This document shows, piece by piece, positions 6,657 to 14,181 of a stretch of DNA of 17,655 nt. The notes beneath the pieces were generated by a model. That model saw only the letters and a program-made list of their open reading frames with translations. It was not told the origin of the DNA and made no database searches. Position 1 is the first letter of the stretch. Each line of letters starts with the position of its first letter. A program made the position numbers and the translations under genes. The stretch comes from Bacteroidota bacterium (GTDB lineage: Bacteria; Bacteroidota; Bacteroidia; Flavobacteriales; Weeksellaceae), in the NCBI GenBank assembly GCA_023420435.1, contig JAEZWE010000074.1, positions 1-17,655 on the forward strand. Reading direction: 5' to 3'.

Positions 6657-7322
6657 ATGAACGATTTTTTCGACAACGACGACGATATTTTTACGGGCAA
6701 AGATCATACGCCAATTCGCAAGGATGCTTTCGATTTAAAACCGGAAGAAAAAATTCAAAAAATTGAAAAACTTTTTGGTGAAATTATGCATACTTTAGGA
6801 ATGGATATGACCGATGATTCCTTAAAAGATTCACCAAGAAGAGTAGCAAAAATGTATGTTAATGAAATTTTTGGTGGACTTCTTCCTGAAAACAAACCCG
6901 GAATTTCCACATTTTCGAATAAATATAAATACCGACAGATGTTGGTAGAAAAAGACATTACGGTTTATTCTTTTTGTGAACATCATTTTTTACCAATTAT
7001 CGGAAAAGCTCATGTTGCTTACATTTCTAATGGTGAAGTAATAGGTTTGTCGAAAATTAACAGAATTGTAGATTATTACGCAAAACGACCACAAGTTCAG
7101 GAAAGATTAACCATGCAAATTGTTGATGCTCTAAAAGAAGCTTTAGGAACAAAAGATGTTGCCTGTATTATTGACGCAAAACATCTTTGCGTAAATTGTC
7201 GCGGAATTAAAGATACGGCAAGTTCAACCATTACCGCAGAACTTAGTGGAATTTTCAGAACCAATCCTATCACAAGGCAAGAGTTTTTACATTATGTGGG
7301 AAGTCACGCTAAATTGGATTAA
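6657..7322 (+). CDS. folE: GTP cyclohydrolase I
   Basis: FolE converts GTP to 7,8-dihydroneopterin triphosphate, the first step of tetrahydrofolate synthesis. The protein has 221 residues, normal for the family, and acts as a cytoplasmic homodecamer. The zinc-binding and catalytic residues are all visible: Cys107-Glu-His109-His110 (zinc through Cys107 and His110, catalytic His109) and Cys178 in CVNCRGIKD. Other family blocks are DSPRRVAKMY, GLSKINRIVDYYAKRPQVQERLT and the TASSTITAELSG end. An acidic N-terminal extension, including DNDDD, precedes the conserved core. It is followed by cysS after a 30-base gap, with no terminator or consensus promoter between, so the two are probably one transcript. 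Product folates feed the metF/metH chemistry encoded at the start of the window. Confidence 0.97.
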   Translation: MNDFFDNDDDIFTGKDHTPIRKDAFDLKPEEKIQKIEKLFGEIMHTLGMDMTDDSLKDSPRRVAKMYVNEIFGGLLPENKPGISTFSNKYKYRQMLVEKDITVYSFCEHHFLPIIGKAHVAYISNGEVIGLSKINRIVDYYAKRPQVQERLTMQIVDALKEALGTKDVACIIDAKHLCVNCRGIKDTASSTITAELSGIFRTNPITRQEFLHYVGSHAKLD

Positions 7323-7352
7323 ATCTTCAACATTAACTTTAAATTTTAAATT

Positions 7353-8819
7353 TTGAATCTAAGAATATACAACTCACTTTCCGGAGAAAAGGAAATTTTT
7401 AAACCTATCGTTGAAAAAAATGTAGGAATGTATGTTTGTGGACCCACCGTTTACAGCAACGTTCATCTGGGAAATGTGCGGACTTTTATGTCATTTGATT
7501 TTATCTACAGAACTTTAACATTTTTAGGTTTTAAAGTAAGATATGTTAGAAATATTACTGATGCCGGACATTTAACCGATGATGGAAATATTGAGAACGA
7601 CCGTTTTGTAAAACAATCCCGTTTAGAAAAGCTGGAACCCATGGAAATTGTACAAAAATATACCGTAGATTTTCATCAGGTTTTGGAAATGTTCAATTTG
7701 CTTCCACCTACGATTGAACCTACTGCAACAGGACATATTTTAGAACAAATTGAACTTACGGAAAAATTGGTAAACTCCGGTTTTGCTTATGAAAGCAATG
7801 GTTCTGTTTACTTTGATGTTTTAGAATATAACAAAAGAGGCTTAAATTACGGCGAGCTTTCAAAAAGAAATATTGAAGAACTTTTTGCCAACACCAGAGA
7901 TTTGGATGGACAAAATGAAAAGAAAAATCCACAGGATTTTGCACTTTGGAAAGCGGCTTCTCCAGCTCATATTATGCGTTGGAATTCACCTTGGGGAGCT
8001 GGTTTTCCTGGTTGGCATTTGGAATGTACTGCTATGTCAACGAAATATTTAGGCGAAAATTTTGATATTCATGGAGGTGGAATGGATCTGAAATTTCCGC
8101 ATCATGAATGTGAAGTTGCCCAAGGAAAAGCTTGTAACGGTATTTCTCCGGTAAATTACTGGATGCATGCTAATATGTTGACGATGAATGGACAAAGAAT
8201 GTCAAAATCTACAGGAAATTACATTCTCCCCATGCAGTTGGTGTCCGGAGAAAATGAATTTTTTGAAAAACCTTTTCATCCAGCGGTAGTAAGATTTTGT
8301 TTTATGCAAGCGCATTATCGTAGTGTTTTGGATATTTCCAATGATGCCATGATGGCTGCTGAAAAAGGATTTCAAAGATTGATGGAAGCGATGAAAATTC
8401 TTTCAGCTATGACTTCAAATTCCGGAAATTCAACTCATTTTAATTTGAATGAATGGAAAGAGAAATGCTACGATGCATTAACTGATGATTTTAATTCACC
8501 TATATTAATTGCGCACCTTTTTGAAGCAGTGAAATTTATTTTTGCATTAAAAGATGGCAAGGAAAATATTTCAGAAAACGAATTAGAAATTTTCAGAAAA
8601 TTGATGAATGATTTTGTTTTTGAGGTTTTGGGATTGCAGAATGTTGAAGAAAACAACAACGAAAAATTGGATCAAACACTTCAAGTGTTAATCGACCTTC
8701 GAAACCAAGCCCGCAAATCTAAAAATTTTGAACTTTCCGATCAGATTAGAGATAAGTTGATAGAACAAGGAATTGAATTGAAAGACGGTAGAGAAGGAAC
8801 AACTTATGTACTAAATTAA
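7353..8819 (+). CDS. cysS: Cysteinyl-tRNA synthetase
   Basis: This 488-residue class I aminoacyl-tRNA synthetase attaches cysteine to tRNA-Cys. The HIGH-type signature is HLGN at residues 38-41 within CGPTVYSNVHLGNVRTF. The KMSKS loop is RMSKS at 282-286. The zinc that selects cysteine is bound by Cys29, Cys225 (GWHLECTAMS), His250 and Glu254 (FPHHECE). A C-terminal helical anticodon-binding region follows and ends with RKSKNFELSDQIRDKL. The start is TTG at 7353; the conserved N-terminus MNLRIYNSLSGEKEIF begins exactly there and no ATG is available. It is likely transcribed from the folE promoter. A strong terminator follows immediately. Confidence 0.97.
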   Translation: MNLRIYNSLSGEKEIFKPIVEKNVGMYVCGPTVYSNVHLGNVRTFMSFDFIYRTLTFLGFKVRYVRNITDAGHLTDDGNIENDRFVKQSRLEKLEPMEIVQKYTVDFHQVLEMFNLLPPTIEPTATGHILEQIELTEKLVNSGFAYESNGSVYFDVLEYNKRGLNYGELSKRNIEELFANTRDLDGQNEKKNPQDFALWKAASPAHIMRWNSPWGAGFPGWHLECTAMSTKYLGENFDIHGGGMDLKFPHHECEVAQGKACNGISPVNYWMHANMLTMNGQRMSKSTGNYILPMQLVSGENEFFEKPFHPAVVRFCFMQAHYRSVLDISNDAMMAAEKGFQRLMEAMKILSAMTSNSGNSTHFNLNEWKEKCYDALTDDFNSPILIAHLFEAVKFIFALKDGKENISENELEIFRKLMNDFVFEVLGLQNVEENNNEKLDQTLQVLIDLRNQARKSKNFELSDQIRDKLIEQGIELKDGREGTTYVLN

Positions 8820-8824
8820 TATTA

Positions 8825-8854
8825 AACCCTTGATTTTTCAAGGGTTATTTTTTT
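8825..8854. terminator. Terminator after cysS, overlapping the end of the convergent gene
   Basis: The arms AACCCTTGA (8825-8833) and TCAAGGGTT (8838-8846) are perfect complements around a TTTT loop and are followed by a T-rich run to 8854. It terminates folE-cysS. The right arm also encodes the last codons and TGA stop of the minus-strand gene. Confidence 0.85.
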
Positions 8855-9893
8855 GCAATTTTTCTAAAAATTTCAAATTAGAGCCTTTCACTTTTTGGAT
8901 AAACAAGGAAAGAAAACGAACATTTTGATCGAACGGATTTTTTTCGTTTGGATCACCTTTAAATTCTTTGGGAAATTCTTCATATAGGATTTCATTGGCT
9001 CTTTCCCAATCAATATCATTATAAAAAAGAGACCGCCATTTTTCAGTACTTCGGTTGATTACTTGGTATCCGTTTGAAGCAAAAACAACAGGTGCATTTA
9101 CATCATTTAAAACAAAAGGAAGATTTTCTTCATCGGCAATTTTAAATTTTTCTCTTTCGTAGTGTAAATAATCTAAAACCCGTTTTCTTAGCTCTTCGTC
9201 AGTTTGTGATTTTGCAGGTTTTTTTCGCCAAACATTTTTTTCTTCGAGATAAATATCATCTATTTTTTCAGAATTTCTTTGTTTTTGCAATAGGTAATTG
9301 TCATCAAGCATGTCCATTATTGGGAGTACAGATATTTGTTTTTTGGGGATTCTGTTTTCTTTCCCAAAAATTTTAAAATGCACAAAATTCTCATCAATTT
9401 GATAATTTCCAAATGCAATACTGTCGTAATTGACGACGGTCATTTTTTTATTGTCGTAAAAATAAACGGTGTAAACCTGAAATTCATCCTCCCATTTTCC
9501 CGGAAGTTTTTTTTCTGCAGGTTGTAAGGCACTGAAAATAGAAGAAAAAATATTGAAAATAAAGAAATAAGCAATCAATAACATTCCAGGAAAAACGGTT
9601 AAAGTAGGAAGTTTGTAGCGAAATGGAATCTTTGTTTGTTGGTAATAATTTAAAATTTTAGGAGGAAGATTTAGGTTGTTTTCATCCACCGTAGAAACTC
9701 TTCCGCAATTTTTGCATTTTAAGGAACCTTCTTTATTCCATGCCCACCATTTTAAAGGATAAAAAACTCCAAAAACAAACGCATCACAATAAATTTGTAG
9801 AAAATGTTCTGTGTTTTCATGACAACCGTTACATTTTATATCTCTGATGTAGGTGGTCAAAAGTTCGGTTTTTCTTGTACCTGCGTAAAACAT
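8838..9893 (-). CDS. Zinc-ribbon membrane protein, function unknown
   Basis: This 351-residue protein begins MFYAGTRKTE, followed by a four-cysteine zinc ribbon, Cys21-x2-Cys24 and Cys60-x2-Cys63. The layout resembles Bacteroidota zinc-ribbon proteins with a GTR-type start. One transmembrane segment is likely at about 97-121. After it comes a beta-rich stretch, about 130-207, starting LPGKWEDEFQVYTVYFYDNK, that resembles lipocalin-like or lipid-binding small barrels (inference from strand pattern only). The C-terminal part, to 351, is charged and mostly helical. I cannot assign a function. The gene stands alone; its own -7 element lies 14 bases upstream of the ATG, and its stop codon lies in the cysS terminator hairpin. 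Confidence 0.75.
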   Translation of the reverse strand: MFYAGTRKTELLTTYIRDIKCNGCHENTEHFLQIYCDAFVFGVFYPLKWWAWNKEGSLKCKNCGRVSTVDENNLNLPPKILNYYQQTKIPFRYKLPTLTVFPGMLLIAYFFIFNIFSSIFSALQPAEKKLPGKWEDEFQVYTVYFYDNKKMTVVNYDSIAFGNYQIDENFVHFKIFGKENRIPKKQISVLPIMDMLDDNYLLQKQRNSEKIDDIYLEEKNVWRKKPAKSQTDEELRKRVLDYLHYEREKFKIADEENLPFVLNDVNAPVVFASNGYQVINRSTEKWRSLFYNDIDWERANEILYEEFPKEFKGDPNEKNPFDQNVRFLSLFIQKVKGSNLKFLEKLQKNNP

Positions 9894-9906
9894 TTTTAAA
9901 ATTTCT

Positions 9907-9914
9907 CAAATATA
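9907..9914 (-). promoter_or_regulatory. -7 promoter element for the zinc-ribbon gene
   Basis: On the minus strand this reads TATATTTG, an exact TAnnTTTG match and the same octamer as at the GNAT-like gene. The predicted transcript start is near 9902, leaving a leader of about 9 bases before the ATG at 9893. Confidence 0.55.
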
Positions 9915-10001
9915 GTTTTTATAAGATTTCGAGAAAAGTAAAATTTATTTTCAATTTTATTTTTTTTAATTCTGATATGGTTTATTTCACTGATTTTTAA
10001 T

Positions 10002-10009
10002 TAATTTAG
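10002..10009 (+). promoter_or_regulatory. Possible -7 element for the T9SS cargo gene
   Basis: TAATTTAG differs from TAnnTTTG at one position. It lies 27 bases upstream of the ATG at 10037. It is the best candidate in the gap 9915-10036, but weak. Confidence 0.3.
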
Positions 10010-10036
10010 TACATCCAAAAATTAAAATATTTTATT

Positions 10037-11194
10037 ATGAAAAAACTTATACTCTCTTTAGCTTTGCTGGGATCAGCAGTTTCTCTTAACGCACAGCAGG
10101 ATTTATATGCACTAACAGGAAAATCAGGACCTAATATTATTTTTAACGATTTCCGATCTTTAGATGTTAAAAACGGAATTTCAGGAGATGTTTTTCTTAA
10201 CGACACCTCAAGTCCGGAAGTATTTTCTCAAGTTCAAAATTCTAGAATTTCAGATGTTAAAAATCTTACGCATGGTGCTACAGCAACTTCAATGGCTACA
10301 TTAGCCTACGATGGTGAAAATTTAATTTATATGCCTTTGTTTTCAAGCAATATTTATGTTTTGAATTCAAAATCTAAAAAAGTTACTTTGCTGGAAACTC
10401 CCGGAATTAAAACCACGGCCTGTAATTTAGGTTCTCAGTTTACCAGAATGACGACAGGTTTTGATGGAAGTATTTATGCATTAACCAACTCGGGTTCACA
10501 ATTTTTGAAAATTACCAATAAAAACGGAAAATATGAAGTAAAAGATTTAGGAACTGTGCAAGATGTTTCTGGATCTTCAGAGGTTTCTTTAACCCAAATG
10601 AATACCGGATTTGGTGGCGATATGGTAGCTGATTCTGACAATAATTTTTATGTTTTTGCAGCTTCAGGAAATATTTTCAAAATTAATTCTGAAAGTTTAA
10701 GTGCCGTATTTGTAGGTAAAATTAAAGGACTTCCGGAGAATTTTTCTTTAAATGGAGCCGCAGTAAATGCTAATGGAAAAATTACGGTTGCCAGCGCAAA
10801 AGCACAAGGTTTTTTTGAGGTAAATTTAGAAAACTTAGAAGCCAAACCTTTAAATAATAATTTGAATTTCCCGGTTTACGATTTAGCAAGCAGATATTTT
10901 GTGAATGACAATAGAGCTGCAAATATTGCAGCAGTTTCGGATCTTTCAATTTTCCCGACCAAAGTTGATCAAAAATTTGTAAATATTAGCATTCCTTCAA
11001 TAATGGAGAAATCGAAACTAACGGTTAGTTTCTTTGATGCATCTGGAGCTTTGGTCTCAAAAAAACAACTTTCACAGGAATCTGGAGTACAACGTATAGA
11101 TTTACAAGGATTTAACCAAGGTGTTTATATTGTAAATGTTGCAGATAATAAAGGGAAAGTAATTTCTACATCAAAAATATTGGTAACGAACTAA
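10037..11194 (+). CDS. T9SS-secreted protein with C-terminal sorting domain
   Basis: This 385-residue protein has a Sec signal peptide, MKKLILSLALLGSAVSLNA, with cleavage likely before QQ. The middle (about 25-295) has repeated strand-rich units such as LAYDGENLIYMPLFSSNIYVLN, GFDGSIYALTNSGSQFLKI, GFGGDMVADSDNNFYVFA and INSESLSAVFVGKI. This pattern is typical of a beta-propeller. The last 85 or so residues form a type A C-terminal sorting domain (TIGR04183-like): LSIFPTKVDQKFVNI, then GVYIVNV and a final KILVTN. The domain directs export by the type IX secretion system and surface attachment or release. The ligand or enzyme activity is unknown. No T9SS component genes are nearby. It is a monocistronic gene ended by a strong terminator. 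Confidence 0.87.
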   Translation: MKKLILSLALLGSAVSLNAQQDLYALTGKSGPNIIFNDFRSLDVKNGISGDVFLNDTSSPEVFSQVQNSRISDVKNLTHGATATSMATLAYDGENLIYMPLFSSNIYVLNSKSKKVTLLETPGIKTTACNLGSQFTRMTTGFDGSIYALTNSGSQFLKITNKNGKYEVKDLGTVQDVSGSSEVSLTQMNTGFGGDMVADSDNNFYVFAASGNIFKINSESLSAVFVGKIKGLPENFSLNGAAVNANGKITVASAKAQGFFEVNLENLEAKPLNNNLNFPVYDLASRYFVNDNRAANIAAVSDLSIFPTKVDQKFVNISIPSIMEKSKLTVSFFDASGALVSKKQLSQESGVQRIDLQGFNQGVYIVNVADNKGKVISTSKILVTN

Positions 11195-11223
11195 GCTATG
11201 ATGCTTAAATTGGTTTTTAAAAG

Positions 11224-11252
11224 CCTTCTCAATCAAATGAGAAGGTTTTTTT
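11224..11252 (+). terminator. Terminator after the T9SS cargo gene
   Basis: CCTTCTCA at 11224-11231 and TGAGAAGG at 11238-11245 form a perfect 8-base stem with a 6-base loop, followed by seven T residues. The remaining stretch 11253-11387 before the glucanotransferase gene is AT-rich and holds no exact TAnnTTTG element that I can see. Confidence 0.88.
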
Positions 11253-11387
11253 ATGGAATATTGTCATGTTTATTATTGGTGTTTGTAAATTATTGAAAAT
11301 GAATTAAAAAGCTATTAATTTTATTTTAAAAATTATTCGTTATTTTTTTGAAATATCCCTAAATTGCAACCGAAAAAATAAACATTA

Positions 11388-14042
11388 ATGAGACTGATTT
11401 TTAACTTGAATTACGGAACCAAAATGGGCGAAAAAATGCAAATTGTGGTTTCTGAAGAAGGTCATGAAGACCAAATTCATCCAATGCAGTACACCGATAA
11501 TGGAAACTGGACTGCAGATATCGATTTTTACTCGAAATCAATTACCTATAAATATCAATTAGTTGATGACTTTGGAAACATTTTAGATGAAGAACTTGCA
11601 CAGCATCAACTCCATTTTCCGCATAACATCAAAGAATTTAAAATTTTTGATGTCTGGAATTCTAAAAATTTTCCTGAAAATTATTTGAACAACAAAGTTT
11701 TTAAAAATAAAATCAGCAATTTTAAAGCAGAAAAACTTACCGTCCTGAAAAGGCATACTCATCTTTTCCGAATTGAAGCACCTTTGTATCATCCGGATTG
11801 GAAAATGGTTTTGCTTGGAAATACAGAATCGCTTGGAAATTGGGAATATCTGAAAACCGTTCCGATGTCTCAAACTTCACAAGGAATTTGGGAAACCGCT
11901 GTAGAAATTTCTGAAAACTATCATATTCAGTACAAATACGGAATTATGGATACAGTTTCCGGAAATGTTTTCGATGTGGAACATGGTGAAAACAGATGGG
12001 CGCTTCCAAATAATGACAGCGAAATTCTTCAAATAAAAGCAGATCATTTTTTTAGATACAAATCTTTTGAATTGTATCATGCAGCTGGAGTTGCAGTTCC
12101 TGTTTTTGCTTTAAGAACAGGAAATGGATTTGGTGTTGGTGAATTTTCAGATTTGAAAATGCTTGCAGATTGGGCAAAAAAAACCAATCTGGGAATGTTG
12201 CAGATTTTACCCATAAACGATACCACAGCAAATTACACTTGGACCGATTCTTATCCTTATGCTGCGATTTCAGTTTACGCCCTGCATCCGCAATATCTTT
12301 CCATCGAAAATTTGGAATTCAAACTTTCCAAAGATTTACTGAAAGAATACAAAACTCAAAAAGAAGAACTCAATAAATTAGAATTGATTGATTATGAACA
12401 AATGATTTCCGGAAAATGGAAATTTGTTCGTAGCGTATTTGAGGAAAATCAGGAGAAAATTCTGAAGGATAAAAATTTCAAAAAATTTATCAAAGACAAT
12501 GAAAGCTGGCTTCTACCTTATGCTGCTTTTTGTGTTCTAAGAGATAAATACAAAACCCCGAATTTCAACAACTGGAAAACGCACAAAAAATATATTGCAG
12601 GAAAAGTAGCACCAATGTTTACAGCAAAAAGTAAAGATTATGCTGAAATTATGCTGCATTCTTGGGTTCAGTATCAGCTTCATTTGCAGTTAATGGATGC
12701 TGTGGATTACACGCACACTTTAGGAATTTCGATAAAAGGAGATTTACCTATCGGAATTTACAGATTTTCGGTGGAAGCATGGACAGAACCTGAACTTTTC
12801 GGTATGGATTTTCAGGCTGGAGCACCACCAGATCAATTTACAGATTTAGGTCAAAACTGGGAATTTCCAACGTATAATTGGGAGGCAATGAAAGCTGATG
12901 GTTACAATTGGTGGAAAAACCGTTTCAAAGCTTTGGAGCAGTATTTTGATGCGATGAGAATTGACCATATTTTAGGATTTTTCAGAATTTGGAGAATGCC
13001 AATTTCGGCAACACAAGGAATTTTAGGTTATTTCTATCCTGCAGTTGCTGTAAAAAATGAAGAATTTCAGGCAAGAAATATTCCTTTCGACTTTGACCGT
13101 TATTGCAAACCTTATATTAATGATCAAATCCTTTGGGATTATTTTGGTGATGCTAAAGAAATGATTCAGAATCAGTTTATGGATAACCATTTTAATGGAA
13201 ATTATTCATTCAAAGAAGAATTCGATACGCAAAGAAAATTGAAAGATTTTTTTACAGAAAATCCTCATGATTGGGCTGAAGAAAAACTAATTTCCCTTTG
13301 TGCAAATGTTCTTTTTCTTGTGGAAGAAACAAAAGAGGGAAATGTTTATCATCCAAGATTCAACATCAATAAAACAGATTCTTACAAATATTTGGCAGAT
13401 TGGGAGAAAGAAGCGATTTATGAACTATATGTTGATTATTTTTTCAAACGACAAGATGGTTTGTGGTATCAAAGTGCGATGGAAAAACTTCCTGTAATTT
13501 TGAATTCTACAGATATGTTAATTTGTGGTGAAGATTTGGGATTGGTTCCGGATTGTGTTCCTGAAGTAATGGACAAATTAGCGATTACGGCATTGAAAGT
13601 TCAAAGAATGCCTTCAGAAAATATCGCTTTTTACAATCCTAAAAATGCTTCTTATCTGAATGTTGTTACGGCTTCTTCTCACGACAGTTCTACCCTTCGT
13701 CAATGGTGGCAAGAAGACCGCAATATGACGGTGAAATATTTCCGCGAACAATTACATCAATTTGGAACAGCTCCAGGAGAATTGGTTCCAGAAATAGCAG
13801 AAATGATTATGAAACAACATTTGTATAATGATGCGATGTTGGCGATTTTCCTAATTCAGGAATTTTTGGCTACGGATCATAGCTTGAGAAACGGAAATAT
13901 GGATAACGAAAGAATCAATGTTCCAGCTATTTTCCCGCATTATTGGAGATACAGAATGCATGTTAATCTAGAAGAATTAAATGAATCTGAAGATTTCAAC
14001 AGCAAAATTGCGTATTGGGTTGAAGATTCTTCCAGAAAATAA
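11388..14042 (+). CDS. malQ: 4-alpha-glucanotransferase, DPE2-type (GH77 with two CBM20 modules)
   Basis: This 884-residue enzyme moves alpha-1,4-glucan segments between maltooligosaccharides or glycogen in the cytoplasm (disproportionation). Two N-terminal CBM20-like starch-binding modules lie at about 1-110 and 120-225; the second includes VLLGNTESLGNWEYLKTVPM. The GH77 catalytic barrel covers about 236-880. Catalytic residues are Asp526 (nucleophile, MRIDHILGFFRIW), Glu715 (acid/base, CGEDLGLVPDCVP) and Asp766 (SSHDSSTLRQWW). The length and the double CBM20 arrangement match the plant cytosolic DPE2/bacterial long MalQ subtype rather than the 500-700-residue bacterial MalQ. No signal peptide is present. 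No other glycogen or maltose genes lie in this window. A strong terminator follows. Confidence 0.95.
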   Translation: MRLIFNLNYGTKMGEKMQIVVSEEGHEDQIHPMQYTDNGNWTADIDFYSKSITYKYQLVDDFGNILDEELAQHQLHFPHNIKEFKIFDVWNSKNFPENYLNNKVFKNKISNFKAEKLTVLKRHTHLFRIEAPLYHPDWKMVLLGNTESLGNWEYLKTVPMSQTSQGIWETAVEISENYHIQYKYGIMDTVSGNVFDVEHGENRWALPNNDSEILQIKADHFFRYKSFELYHAAGVAVPVFALRTGNGFGVGEFSDLKMLADWAKKTNLGMLQILPINDTTANYTWTDSYPYAAISVYALHPQYLSIENLEFKLSKDLLKEYKTQKEELNKLELIDYEQMISGKWKFVRSVFEENQEKILKDKNFKKFIKDNESWLLPYAAFCVLRDKYKTPNFNNWKTHKKYIAGKVAPMFTAKSKDYAEIMLHSWVQYQLHLQLMDAVDYTHTLGISIKGDLPIGIYRFSVEAWTEPELFGMDFQAGAPPDQFTDLGQNWEFPTYNWEAMKADGYNWWKNRFKALEQYFDAMRIDHILGFFRIWRMPISATQGILGYFYPAVAVKNEEFQARNIPFDFDRYCKPYINDQILWDYFGDAKEMIQNQFMDNHFNGNYSFKEEFDTQRKLKDFFTENPHDWAEEKLISLCANVLFLVEETKEGNVYHPRFNINKTDSYKYLADWEKEAIYELYVDYFFKRQDGLWYQSAMEKLPVILNSTDMLICGEDLGLVPDCVPEVMDKLAITALKVQRMPSENIAFYNPKNASYLNVVTASSHDSSTLRQWWQEDRNMTVKYFREQLHQFGTAPGELVPEIAEMIMKQHLYNDAMLAIFLIQEFLATDHSLRNGNMDNERINVPAIFPHYWRYRMHVNLEELNESEDFNSKIAYWVEDSSRK

Positions 14043-14074
14043 TAATTTGATTATCAAATAAATAATAAAATTTT

Positions 14075-14112
14075 AAAAGAAGTTAAGTTTTCGGATTTAA
14101 CTTCTTTTTTTT
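14075..14112 (+). terminator. Terminator after the glucanotransferase gene
   Basis: AAAAGAAGTTAA (14075-14086) pairs with TTAACTTCTTTT (14097-14108) around a 10-base loop. A run of eight T residues (14105-14112) overlaps the end of the right arm. Confidence 0.85.
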
Positions 14113-14130
14113 ATTGCTATCCAATGATTG

Positions 14131-14155
14131 AGTTTCGTTGAAATGAAACTTTTTT
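14131..14155 (+). promoter_or_regulatory. Small hairpin with T-run in the gap before the tyrosine-rich secreted gene
   Basis: AGTTTC (14131-14136) pairs with GAAACT (14145-14150) around an 8-base loop, and T residues follow to 14155. It resembles a second weak terminator for the upstream gene or a leader attenuator for the gene starting at 14182. The six-base stem is short, so chance is possible. Confidence 0.3.
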
Positions 14156-14181
14156 GAATAAATTATTAAAACAAATCTTTA

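Noticed and set aside
11341..11350. TATTTTTTTG upstream of malQ, repeated exactly at 16937-16946 upstream of the Spy-like gene
   Set aside because: The TA-to-TTTG spacing is two bases too long for the TAnnTTTG element, and T-runs are common in these gaps, so it is not called as a promoter.
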